A stretch of 64,000 nucleotides of DNA from BOG-224 sp963783505 (GTDB lineage Bacteria > Acidobacteriota > Terriglobia > Bryobacterales > Bryobacteraceae): the NCBI GenBank assembly GCA_963783505.1, contig CAWAOP010000027.1:124001-188000 (forward strand), read 5' to 3'. The translations under genes and the position numbers were made by a program. This document shows positions 55,581 to 63,654 of this stretch, piece by piece; the stretch's first letter is position 1; every line of letters starts with the position of its first letter. The notes under the pieces were generated by a model. It saw nothing but the letters and a program-made list of their open reading frames with translations. It did not search any database and was not told the origin of the DNA.

Positions 55581-55871
55581 TGACCAAAGTGAAAGACCTT
55601 CATAAGAAGTGGATGAAGAACCCGGAGTACCGCCGCGCCCACGCTGCGCTTGCTCCGGAGTTCGAGCTTCGCGCGGGCGGTGATTCGAGCCCGCGTGCAA
55701 GCTGGACTCACCCAGGAGCAACCGGCCAAGCGCATGGACACAAGCCAGTCCGTGATAGCGCGGCTGGAAGGCGGCCGCGCCAGACCCTCCACGCGAACTC
55801 TAGAGCGCCTTGCCGCAGCCACTAAATCCCGCCTTGTGGTGAGCTTTGAACCGGCGGCTGCGGCGAGATGA
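55580..55871 (+). CDS. XRE-family HTH protein, third gene of the hicBA cluster (one frameshift)
   Basis: The N-terminal part (MTKVKDLHKKWMKNPEYRRAH) and the HTH part (LTQEQPAKRMDTSQSVIARLEGGRARPSTRTLERLAAA) lie in two frames joined at about 55669; removing one C gives EFELARAVIRARVQAG, as expected for this family. Joined, it is ~96 aa. The N-terminal half resembles HigA antitoxins that follow RelE-type toxins. Because the HicB here lacks a DNA-binding domain, this protein may provide operon autoregulation; that is inference from the TAATG coupling. Confidence 0.7.
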
Positions 55872-56060
55872 ACGGCGGATAACGGCTTAATCCCAATACC
55901 GTTCATTGAACGCCGTGGCGCGGGCTGTCAAGCCTGCAGAGCCGAGAGTCCGAACTCCTGATGTCGCCCCGTGATTTTTTGGGGACGGGGAAAATGACTC
56001 GACCCAAACCGGTTCCGAACGGGCGCTTGCATGGGCGGGCGAGGCAAGGGAAACTGGGCC

Positions 56061-56579
56061 ATGCCCCAGCTTCAGTTGCCGATCTTTCCGGACGGTCTGA
56101 CCCCGATCAATGAAGACCTGGCCTTCCAACGGGAGGGAGGGAAGGTGGTGTACTTCCATGGGCTGCTTCCGGTGTTTCAGCACGACGACCGGGATTTGAA
56201 AAGCTTCCGGATGTTCACCAGTCAGTTGATCGCCAATGGGACGGTGCGGCAGCGAGATATCGTGCAGGCGTTTGGAGTGCCGCTGGCGACGGTGAAACGG
56301 TACACGAAAGTGCATCGCGAACACGGGAGCGCCGGGTTCTTCCGGACGCCGCGACGGCGTTCGGCCAGCGTGCTCACGCCGGAAGTGAAGCAGCGGGCGC
56401 AGACGCTGTTGGACGAGGGCCAGAGCGTGCCGGAGGTGAGTCGCGAAGTGCAAGTGGCGGGGAATACGCTGCACAAGGCGATTGCCGGCGGGGCGCTTGC
56501 ACGCGCAAAAAAAAAGCGCGCACGGGCGTCGTCGCACCTTCCAGCGGCAAAAGCGAGCGCAGCCAAGCCGACAGCATAG
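56061..56579 (+). CDS. IS OrfA, helix-turn-helix protein
   Basis: This ~172-aa protein has an N-terminal MPQLQLPIFPDGLTPIN segment and a helix-turn-helix block (VRQRDIVQAFGVPLATVKRYTKVHREHG, about residues 63-90). A second HTH-like block (LLDEGQSVPEVSREVQVAGNTLHKAI, about 115-140) follows, with a basic tail. Near the end the frame passes through nine As (56507-56515), which include A-AAA-AAG in frame. A -1 shift there enters the frame of OrfB without a stop. I start at ATG 56061, which has AAGGGAAA upstream; 56031 is an alternative. Confidence 0.7.
   Translation: MPQLQLPIFPDGLTPINEDLAFQREGGKVVYFHGLLPVFQHDDRDLKSFRMFTSQLIANGTVRQRDIVQAFGVPLATVKRYTKVHREHGSAGFFRTPRRRSASVLTPEVKQRAQTLLDEGQSVPEVSREVQVAGNTLHKAIAGGALARAKKKRARASSHLPAAKASAAKPTA
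56507..56515 (+). promoter_or_regulatory. A9 slippery site for -1 frameshift or slippage (OrfA to OrfB)
   Basis: In the OrfA frame the codons are GCA AAA AAA AAG, so A-AAA-AAG, the classical bacterial -1 slippery heptamer, is present. After a -1 shift the frame is open from here through 56585 into the transposase. Confidence 0.6.
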
Positions 56580-56584
56580 CGCCG

Positions 56585-58294
56585 ATGGGCTATGGGGCGA
56601 CGCGTTCGCTGGAACGGGTGGCGGCGGCGATGGGCGCGCTGGAAGCAGCGCCGATCGTGTTCGAGCCGGCGCGGGACATCCCGCAAGGGGGCGTGTTGTT
56701 GGCGCTGCCGGCGCTGTTGGCGGTCGGACTGCTGCGCCACAGCCTGGAGATGTATGCGTTGCCGGCGGGTTTCTACGGCCTCGGCAGCGTGTTCCTGGTG
56801 CTGGCGCTGATGGCGCTGGCGCGCATTCCCAGCCTGGAACAGTTACGCTACGCGGCGGCGGGAGAGTGGGGGAATCTGCTGGGGTTGGACCGGATTCCGG
56901 AAGTGCGCACACTGCGCGAGAAAGTGAAGTTGCTGTGCGCCGAGCAGGGCCGGGCGGCGCGCTGGAACGCGGCCTTGGCCCAGGACTGGATCGGCGAACA
57001 CGAGCGACGGCAGCACGGGCTGGCGTTTTACATTGACGGCCACGTGCGGGTGTACCATGGCGAGTTGACCGCGCTGCCGCGCCATTATGTGGCGCGCGAG
57101 CGTTTGTATCTGCGCGCCACGGTGGATTACTGGATCAATGCCCTGGACGGGCAGCCGTTCTTCTATATCAACCAGGAAGTGGATCACGGCTTGGTGGCCG
57201 CTTTGCGCGACGAACTGCGTGCCGTGGCTGGAAGCCCACGCCCCGGTTTCCGAGGAACACCAGCGGCGCATGGCGGCCGATCCGCGCCTGCCGCGCTTCA
57301 CCCTGATCTTCGATCGCGAGGGCTACAGTCCGGAGTTGTTTCTGGAACTGCAAAAGAACCGCATCGCGGCGCTCACCTACCACCGCTACCCGGAGGAGGA
57401 CTGGCCTCTGGAGGAATTTCAGGAGCAGGCCGTGAAACTGGCCAACGGCGCAACGGTGCGGGTGAAACTGGCCGAGCGGGGGACGAAGGTGGGGAAGCGG
57501 CCCTGGTTGTGGGCGCGGGAGGTGCGCCGGTTGGTGGACGGCAACCGTCAGATTTCCATGGTGAGCACGCATTTTGCGGGCGACGCAGCTTCCTTGGCGG
57601 CGGCGCTGATGGCCCGCTGGTCGCAGGAAAACTTCTTCAAATATATGCGCGAACACTATGGTTTGGACGCCCTGGCGGAGTACGGAACCGAAACGATTCC
57701 TGCCACCGTGACCGTGCTCAATCCCGTCTGGCGGAACCTCAACCGTGAGGTGCGGAAGAAGCTGGCCGAACTGAAGAACTGCCGCCAGAGCCAGCAGAGC
57801 GTCCCTTTAGACCAGACCCTTTCCGAGTCCGTCATGCGGCATTATGAGCAGCGCCAAGGGCAACTGCAGGAGGAGATCGAATCCCGCGAGCGGCAACTGG
57901 AGACGCTGAAAAAGCAACGCAAGGCCACGCCGCGTCACATTCCCGTGCAGGATCTGCGGAGGAGGACCGCTTCACGCGCTTGCGCGTGGAGAGAAAACAC
58001 TTCACCGACACGATCAAGATGATCGCCTATCGAGCCGAAACCAGCATGGCCTCGATCCTGCGGGAGAAGCTGGCGCGCGGTGACGATGCCCGCGCCCTGC
58101 TACGCCAGATCTATGACACCGAGGTCGATCTGCTTCCCGACGAGCAGGCCAAAACACTGACCGTATCCTTGCATCATCTGACGCAAGCCGCCCATGACGA
58201 AGTGGTCCGGCATCTCTGCGACGAACTCAACGCCACCGAAACCACCTTCCCCGGCACGGACCTCCGATTGGTCTACAAACTTGGCTCACCCTGA
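56585..58294 (+). CDS. IS OrfB, DDE-type transposase (two frameshifts)
   Basis: Three frames make one transposase. The first (from 56585) includes HGLAFYIDGHVRVYHG with the first acidic residue. The second (after a shift near 57225) includes FTLIFDREGYSPELFLELQ with the second acidic residue and RWSQENFFKYMREHYGLDAL with the glutamate region. The third (after a shift near 57958) includes RVERKHFTDTIKMIAYRAET and ends LVYKLGSP at TGA 58294. If these shifts are real, the copy is inactive; a coiled-coil-like segment (about 57835-57930) is intact. It may be made as an OrfA-OrfB fusion through the A9 site. Confidence 0.7.
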
Positions 58295-58383
58295 TTTCCC
58301 CGAGATCAGGAGTTCGGAGAGTCATCTCGGCTTTTCTTCCGCCGCATCGCCCAAGTGAACACTCTTGGGCTTAGCCCTCACTC

Positions 58384-59220
58384 CTACCTCAGCAGATCCT
58401 CAAGCTGAATCTTCGCGTCCGTCTTCTCGTCTCTGTACTTCACGATGATCGGCGTGTACACGGAAAGCCCCCAGTCTTTGCCGGGTCCATTCGTAATGGC
58501 CCGCGCGCCGGCGATCACTACCGCCTCTTCGGGAATGATGAGCGGGTCGTCGCCATGGGCGCGGTGCACGACGCCGCGCACTACGTCGTAGACCGGCGTC
58601 GAACGATTGACGATGGTCCCCGTGCCGAGCACCGCGCGGCGCTTGACAATCGTGCCTTCGTACACGCCGCAGTTACCCCCAATCAAGACGTCATCTTCGA
58701 CAATCACCGGCATGGCGCCGATAGGCTCGAGCACGCCGCCGATCTGGCTGGCTGCTGAGATATGGCAGTTCTTGCCGACCTGCGCGCAGCTTCCCACCAG
58801 AGCGTGCGAGTCCACCATGGTTCCGTCGTCCACCCACGCGCCCACGTTGATGAACATCGGCGGCATGCAGGTGACGCCCTTGCCGATGTAGCAGCCGTCG
58901 CGAACGCTGGAACCGCCCGGCACAATGCGCACGCCGCTCGCCGGAGTGAAGCGCCGCACGGGGTACGTGGATTTATCCAGGTACGGCTGCCGAACGGAAT
59001 CGATGGACATATCCACCACCGCGCCCATTCGGAACCCGAGCAGAATGCCCTTCTTCACCCAGGCGTTCACTTTCCAGCCGGTGCGAGATTCGCCGGAAGG
59101 CTCCGCGGCGCGCACGCGCCCCTGATTCAGCGCTTCGCGGAATTCGCCGAACACGCGGAAATCGGCCTCGCTATAACTCGCCGGCCGTTCGTCGAACAAG
59201 CGTTCGATCTCAGTTTGCAC
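58384..59220 (-). CDS. dapD: tetrahydrodipicolinate N-succinyltransferase (DapD)
   Basis: This 278-aa protein is a left-handed beta-helix (hexapeptide) acyltransferase with the full DapD length. Signatures are KKGILLGFRMGAVVDM (about residues 56-71), MPPMFINVGAWVDDGTMVDSHALVGSCAQVGKNCH (about 119-153) and VLIGGNCGVYEGTIV. It adds succinyl from succinyl-CoA to tetrahydrodipicolinate in the succinylase branch of lysine/DAP synthesis. Its start overlaps the dapA end by 11 bp. The adjacent IS ends 67 bp from its stop. Confidence 0.93.
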   Translation of the reverse strand: MQTEIERLFDERPASYSEADFRVFGEFREALNQGRVRAAEPSGESRTGWKVNAWVKKGILLGFRMGAVVDMSIDSVRQPYLDKSTYPVRRFTPASGVRIVPGGSSVRDGCYIGKGVTCMPPMFINVGAWVDDGTMVDSHALVGSCAQVGKNCHISAASQIGGVLEPIGAMPVIVEDDVLIGGNCGVYEGTIVKRRAVLGTGTIVNRSTPVYDVVRGVVHRAHGDDPLIIPEEAVVIAGARAITNGPGKDWGLSVYTPIIVKYRDEKTDAKIQLEDLLR

Positions 59221-60106
59221 GCGCGGCCCTTTCCATGAGTCCGAGGGATTTCAGGACTACCTCGATCTTCGCTAGGTTCTCGGCGCTGGGCGGCGTCATC
59301 GGAAGGCGATACGCCGGTTCGAGCAAACCCATCAGCCCCATCGCCGCCTTCACCGGAATCGGGTTCGATTCCACGAAGTTGACGTTCATCAGCGGCAGAT
59401 ATCGCTTCTGAATCGCGCGCGCCGCTGCGAAATCGCCGCGCAGGCAAGCGCCCGCGAGATGCGCCATCTCGCTGGGAATTTCGTTCGACGCCACGGAGAT
59501 GATTCCTTTTCCCCCGAGCGCCATCAGCGGAATCGTGACCGCGTCGTCGCCGGAAAGAACCGCGAAGCTCTCCGGAACTTCGTTCACGATGTTGGCCATT
59601 TGCCCGATGTTCCCCGAGGCTTCCTTCACGCCCACTATGTTCTCGATCTGCGCCAGCCTGGCGAGCGTGGCCGGCTCGACATTCACGCCGGTGCGCCCTT
59701 GAACGCTGTAAACCACAATCGGGACGCGAACCGCGGATGCGATGGCCCGGTAATGCTGGTAGAGGCCTTCCTGGGTGGGCTTGTTGTAATAGGGCGTCAC
59801 GGAGAGGATTCCATTTGCGCCCAAGCTCACCAGTTCTTTCGCGAGTTCGATCACCTCGCCGGTGTTGTAACCTCCGGCGCCGGCCAGAACGGGGACCTTC
59901 CCCGAAGCCTCCTCCAGCGTGATTTCGACCACCCTGAGATGCTCGGCCCGCGTCAGCGTCGGGCTCTCGCCGGTGGTCCCACAGGGAACCATAAAATTCA
60001 CGCCGGCTGCGATCTGTCTCCGCACCAGCTTGCGCAACGTCGCTTCATCGAGCGCCAAATCCCGCCGGAACGGCGTAACCAGCGCCGTGCCGCATCCCGT
60101 GAACAT
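59210..60106 (-). CDS. dapA: 4-hydroxy-tetrahydrodipicolinate synthase (DapA)
   Basis: This 298-aa TIM-barrel protein has CGTTGESPTL (residues 42-51), the catalytic tyrosine region YYNKPTQEGLYQHY, and the Schiff-base lysine in VGVKEASGN (about 159-167). It condenses pyruvate with aspartate semialdehyde. GGGAGGTGG before the ATG is a strong ribosome site, so dapA-dapD form their own unit separated from dapB by a 412-bp repeat region. Confidence 0.94.
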   Translation of the reverse strand: MFTGCGTALVTPFRRDLALDEATLRKLVRRQIAAGVNFMVPCGTTGESPTLTRAEHLRVVEITLEEASGKVPVLAGAGGYNTGEVIELAKELVSLGANGILSVTPYYNKPTQEGLYQHYRAIASAVRVPIVVYSVQGRTGVNVEPATLARLAQIENIVGVKEASGNIGQMANIVNEVPESFAVLSGDDAVTIPLMALGGKGIISVASNEIPSEMAHLAGACLRGDFAAARAIQKRYLPLMNVNFVESNPIPVKAAMGLMGLLEPAYRLPMTPPSAENLAKIEVVLKSLGLMERAARAN

Positions 60107-60148
60107 GTACCACCTCCCGCGAGTCTTAATCTCGAACTTGGGAAAGCT

Positions 60149-60285
60149 TTGTATCGGGGCATGCCTTTAGGCGTGCCGCAGAAGGCTAACCAACTGGACG
60201 GCTTTAGCCGCTGCTTCACAGCCAGGGGCTAAAGCCCTCGTTTCTCTCAATCGTTCGGCATGGCTGAAGCCATGCCCTGATACAA
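60149..60285. repeat. dispersed 29-bp inverted repeat, second copy
   Basis: The arms TTGTATCGGGGCATGCC... (60149-60177) and ...GGCATGCCCTGATACAA type (60257-60285) match the element at 1338-1471, including the inner GGGGCTAAAGCCC. It lies between dapB and dapA. Confidence 0.8.
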
Positions 60286-60367
60286 CCCGTTCCAGCGTAT
60301 CACTGTCTGGCGCGTAAGCTGAACGCCGTCAAATCCAACTTCGAAACTCGGGCTAAGCCATCAGCGT

Positions 60368-60507
60368 TCAGCCATCAGCTTTCAGCTTTCGGCGCCGCGG
60401 CGCCCCTGCATTGTCAACGCCAGTCCCATGGATCGCGGCCGCACTCGCTCTCCCAAGAAGTGAGCCGCTCCCCATGGCCCCGGCGCTCGCTGAAAGCTGA
60501 CGGCTGA
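60368..60507. repeat. 19-bp inverted repeat (TCAGCCATCAGCTTTCAGC type)
   Basis: The arms at 60368-60386 and 60489-60507 match 18 of 19. The same words (CTTCAGCCTTCAGCCCTCAGCC) appear at about 54146-54167. With the previous element this fills the 60107-60518 gap; no gene is seen there. Confidence 0.7.
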
Positions 60508-60518
60508 GAGCTGACAGC

Positions 60519-61220
60519 TTATTCAAACACAATCTCCGCGAACTCGTGAAATCCCTTCTTGCCAATCACCCACTGCGCGGCCTTGAGCGCCCCGCGGGCA
60601 AATCCCTCCCGCGTGCGCGCCGAGTGGCGGAGAACGATCGTGTCCGCCGCCGAATCGAAACCGATCTCGTGCGTCCCCGGATGCGCGCCGGCGCGATTGG
60701 AACTTACGTCGATGGCGCGGCCATACCCCGCCTTCTTCATCTCGTCCACCAGCTTCACCAGCGTGCCGGACGGCGCGTCTTTCTTCGTCGAATGATGAAT
60801 CTCCCATGCCCACGCGCCGTACTCCGGCTGGCCCGCGAGCAGGCGCGAGGCTTCCGCTACCAGCCGGAAGAAGGCGTTCACTCCAATCGAGAAGTTGGGG
60901 CTCCAGACCAAACCAATCCCGTGGGCATCCACCGCCGCCTTCACGGCGTCGAAGCTCTCCATCCACCCAGTGGAACCGAGTACGATGTTGACGCCCAGTG
61001 CGGCGATGCCTTCCACATTTCCGCGCACGGCCCGCGGAATCGAAAAGTCGATAACTACATCCACGCCGCGGAAATTCTCCGCAGTAAGCCCCTCGAAATT
61101 CGAGTTATTGAATTCGTCGAGCTTGAGCGCCACGTCGAACCCGTATTCGGGCGCGAGCTTCTCGACCAGCTTCCCCATCTTCCCGTAACCCACCAGAGCC
61201 AGCTTGCGCATTTCAGGCAT
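60519..61220 (-). CDS. dapB: 4-hydroxy-tetrahydrodipicolinate reductase (DapB)
   Basis: This 233-aa protein contains the nucleotide-binding start LALVGYGKMGKLVE (residues 7-20), NIVLGSTGW (about 78-86), SPNFSIGVNAFF (about 107-118) and the catalytic EIHHSTKKDAPSGT (about 141-154). It is shorter than the E. coli enzyme (273 aa) but typical of short DapB forms. It reduces hydroxytetrahydrodipicolinate with NAD(P)H. The start overlaps the lysC stop by 8 bp. Confidence 0.93.
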   Translation of the reverse strand: MPEMRKLALVGYGKMGKLVEKLAPEYGFDVALKLDEFNNSNFEGLTAENFRGVDVVIDFSIPRAVRGNVEGIAALGVNIVLGSTGWMESFDAVKAAVDAHGIGLVWSPNFSIGVNAFFRLVAEASRLLAGQPEYGAWAWEIHHSTKKDAPSGTLVKLVDEMKKAGYGRAIDVSSNRAGAHPGTHEIGFDSAADTIVLRHSARTREGFARGALKAAQWVIGKKGFHEFAEIVFE

Positions 61221-62604
61221 AAACGGCCTCGTTGCGATCGAACACCACCGGATCGAGTTTGGCGAAGAACTCCGCGTGCAACGCCGCCACCGCCGCGGCC
61301 AGATCGCTCTCTTTCAAAACAAAGCTGAGGTTCAGAAGGGACGCGCCTTGCGAGATCATACCGACGTTGATCGCGCCCAACGCGTTGAAAACTCCGCGCG
61401 CAACTCCCGGAGTGTAACGGATATTTTCGCCCACCAGGCAGACGATGGCTTGGCCGCGCTCCGTCTCCACTTCGGAAAACTGGCGCAACTCCGCGAGGAT
61501 TGCATCCAGCCGCTTCGGATTGTCGATGGTCAGCGAAACGCTCACCTCGGAAGTCGCCACCATATCGACGGACGTCTCGTAACGGTCGAACGCTTCGAAA
61601 ATGCGATGCAGGAATCCGTGCGCCATTAACATCCGCGTGGAGTGAATACTCACCAGCGTGATGTTGCGCTTGCACGCAATGGATTTTACGGCGTTCGCGC
61701 ACCCAACGCCCTGGGCCACAATGCGCGTGCCGCCCACCTCGGGACGCCTGGAATTCAGAATCAGCACCGGAATGTCTTTTTCCATCGCCGGCGCCACGGT
61801 CGCGGGGTGCAGGACCTTGGCTCCGAAATAAGCCAGCTCGGCCGCTTCCGCGAACGAAATGGTCTTGACGCGATGGCCGCCCTTGAAGATAGTCGGATCG
61901 GCGGTCAACATGCCGTCCACATCCGTCCAGATCTGGATTTCTTCCGCGCCGATTCCGGCCCCGACGATGGACGCGCTGTAATCCGACCCGCCGCGGCCCA
62001 AAGTGGTGGTGACTCCTTCTTTCGTGGACGCAATGAAACCGCCCATTACCACCACGGCGTCTTTCGCGAGCGGCGGAACAACGGCCGCGAGGCGCGCGTT
62101 GGTTTCCGGAAAATCCGGCTGAGCCTGCGTGTGGCGATTGTCGGTCACCACCACGTCGCGCGAGTCCACATGCACGGCCTTAAGACCGAAGTGGCGGAAG
62201 CCAAGCGTCACGATGAAACTGGAAAGCCTCTCGCCGTACGCCGAGATGGCGTCGACGGAGCGCGGCGTCAGTTCTCCGAGAATGGCGAGGCCCTTCACCA
62301 GTTCGGTCAGTTCCTGGAAATGTTCGTCCAGGAACCGGTCCAGTTCCACGCGCTCTTCAAGCGACGCCACCTGACGGGCCTCGCGCAAGTGATAGTCGCG
62401 CAAATCGTGAAGCTGGCGAATGTACTCGTCGCGCTTCCCTTCGATGGCCGCGGCGGCGATGGCCAGCAGCTTGTTGGTGGTCTTGCCCATGGCGGAGACG
62501 ACCACCACGGGGTGCAGCGCTTCGCGCGCCTTCACGATCCCCGCTACTCGTTCGATGGCGGCGGCGGACTCCACCGACGTGCCGCCGAATTTCATGACGA
62601 TCAT
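61213..62604 (-). CDS. lysC: aspartate kinase
   Basis: This 463-aa monofunctional aspartokinase has MKFGGTSVESAAAIERVA (residues 4-21), GGFIASTKEGVTTTLGRGGSDYSAS (about 206-230) and two C-terminal ACT domains (NITLVSIHSTRMLMAHGFL; QAIVCLVGENIRYTPGVARGVFNALG). The ACT domains are where lysine and/or threonine inhibit. It phosphorylates aspartate, the first step toward lysine, methionine and threonine. I start at 62604 (MIVMKFGG), which overlaps the asd stop as ATGA; the frame to 62718 lies inside asd. Confidence 0.93.
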   Translation of the reverse strand: MIVMKFGGTSVESAAAIERVAGIVKAREALHPVVVVSAMGKTTNKLLAIAAAAIEGKRDEYIRQLHDLRDYHLREARQVASLEERVELDRFLDEHFQELTELVKGLAILGELTPRSVDAISAYGERLSSFIVTLGFRHFGLKAVHVDSRDVVVTDNRHTQAQPDFPETNARLAAVVPPLAKDAVVVMGGFIASTKEGVTTTLGRGGSDYSASIVGAGIGAEEIQIWTDVDGMLTADPTIFKGGHRVKTISFAEAAELAYFGAKVLHPATVAPAMEKDIPVLILNSRRPEVGGTRIVAQGVGCANAVKSIACKRNITLVSIHSTRMLMAHGFLHRIFEAFDRYETSVDMVATSEVSVSLTIDNPKRLDAILAELRQFSEVETERGQAIVCLVGENIRYTPGVARGVFNALGAINVGMISQGASLLNLSFVLKESDLAAAVAALHAEFFAKLDPVVFDRNEAVYA

Positions 62605-63654
62605 GAGTCCAGCAATCCTTCCGACAGCATCAGCTCGGCGTTGAGAACCGCCGCCCCCGCGGCTCCGCGCACAGTGTTGTGGCCGAGCGCCACAAACTTG
62701 TAGTCCAGCGCCGGGCACTTGCGCAGCCGCCCTACGAAGACCGTCATTCCGTTGTCGCGTTCGGCGTCGCGCCGCGGCTGCGGGCGGTTCGGCTGTTCCA
62801 TGTAAACCACGGGCCGCTCGGGCGCGCTCGGCAACTTGCGCTCCTGCGGCAACGCGGTGAAGGTATCGAACGCGCGCCGCACATCATCGAGCGAAGGCTT
62901 CGAGCCGAACTCCACGGAGACCGTGACCGTGTGGCCATCCACCACCGCGACCCGGTTGCAGTGCGCGCTCACCCTGGCGGCCAGCGGCTCGATATGGTCG
63001 CCCTTGAATTCGCCCAGGATCTTCTGCGTCTCCTGCTGCATCTTCTCCTCTTCGCCGCCAATGAACGGAATCACGTTTCCCATGATGTCCATCGAGGCGA
63101 CGCCGGGGTAGCCGGCGCCGGAGATCGCCTGCATGGTCGTGGCGATCACGCGCGTAATTCCAAACTGCTTGAGCGGCGCGAGGCCCATTGTGAGCACGAT
63201 GGTGGAACAGTTCGGGTTCGTGACGATACGCCCCTTCCATCCACGCGCGCTCTGCGCCGGAACCAGCTTGAGATGATCCGCGTTGATCTCCGGCACGAGC
63301 AGCGGCACGTCGCGCTCCATGCGGTGATTCTTGGAATTCGGAGACCACCACGTGGCCGGCCTCGGCGAAGGCGCGTTCGATTTCGGTTGCCACGGAAGCG
63401 TCCATGGCCGAAAACAGCAGCTTGGGCGCATTGCCCGGCTTGCATTCTTCCACCGTCAGGTCCGCGATGGCTTCCGGCGCCACTCCGGCCAGACGCCAGT
63501 CGGCGGCGTCCTTGTACTTCTTTCCCGCCGAGCGGTCGCTCGCGCCGAGCCATGTAAGCTGGAACCACGGGTGGCCCTGCAAAAACTTGACGAAATGCTG
63601 CCCCACCATTCCGGTGGCGCCCAGGATGCCTACTTCGATATGTCTCTTCCGCAT
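62601..63654 (-). CDS. asd: aspartate-semialdehyde dehydrogenase (one frameshift)
   Basis: The start MRKRHIEVGILGATGMVGQHF (63654) has the NADP-binding loop. The frame shifts at about 63340; removing one C restores VVVSNSKNHRMERDVPLLVPEIN. The second frame has the catalytic cysteine in NPNCSTIVL, then QAISGAGYPGV, GEEEKMQQETQKILGE and VSVEFGSKPS, ending GLLDS at 62601. Joined, it is ~350 aa, of the type found in archaea and many Gram-negatives. Asd is normally essential, so the indel is more likely a sequence error. It overlaps lysC by 4 bp and the upstream M20 gene by 25 bp. Confidence 0.85.

Larger units (their letters stand above)
55950..58317 (+). mobile_element. complete insertion sequence, 2,368 bp, with 5-bp target duplication
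   Basis: The left end (55950) CCGAACTCCTGATGTCG and the right end, read inward from 58317, CCGAACTCCTGATCTCG match 16 of 17. AGAGT flanks both sides directly (55945-55949 and 58318-58322). The flanks joined across the element reproduce the intact repeat at 24491-24557, which confirms the boundaries. Inside are an HTH ORF and a DDE-type ORF. The IS family is not identified. Confidence 0.88.

Noticed and set aside
59361..59376. GGTTCGATTCC, like a tRNA T-loop
   Set aside because: It lies inside dapA coding sequence and no cloverleaf can be drawn around it; no tRNA gene was found in the window.
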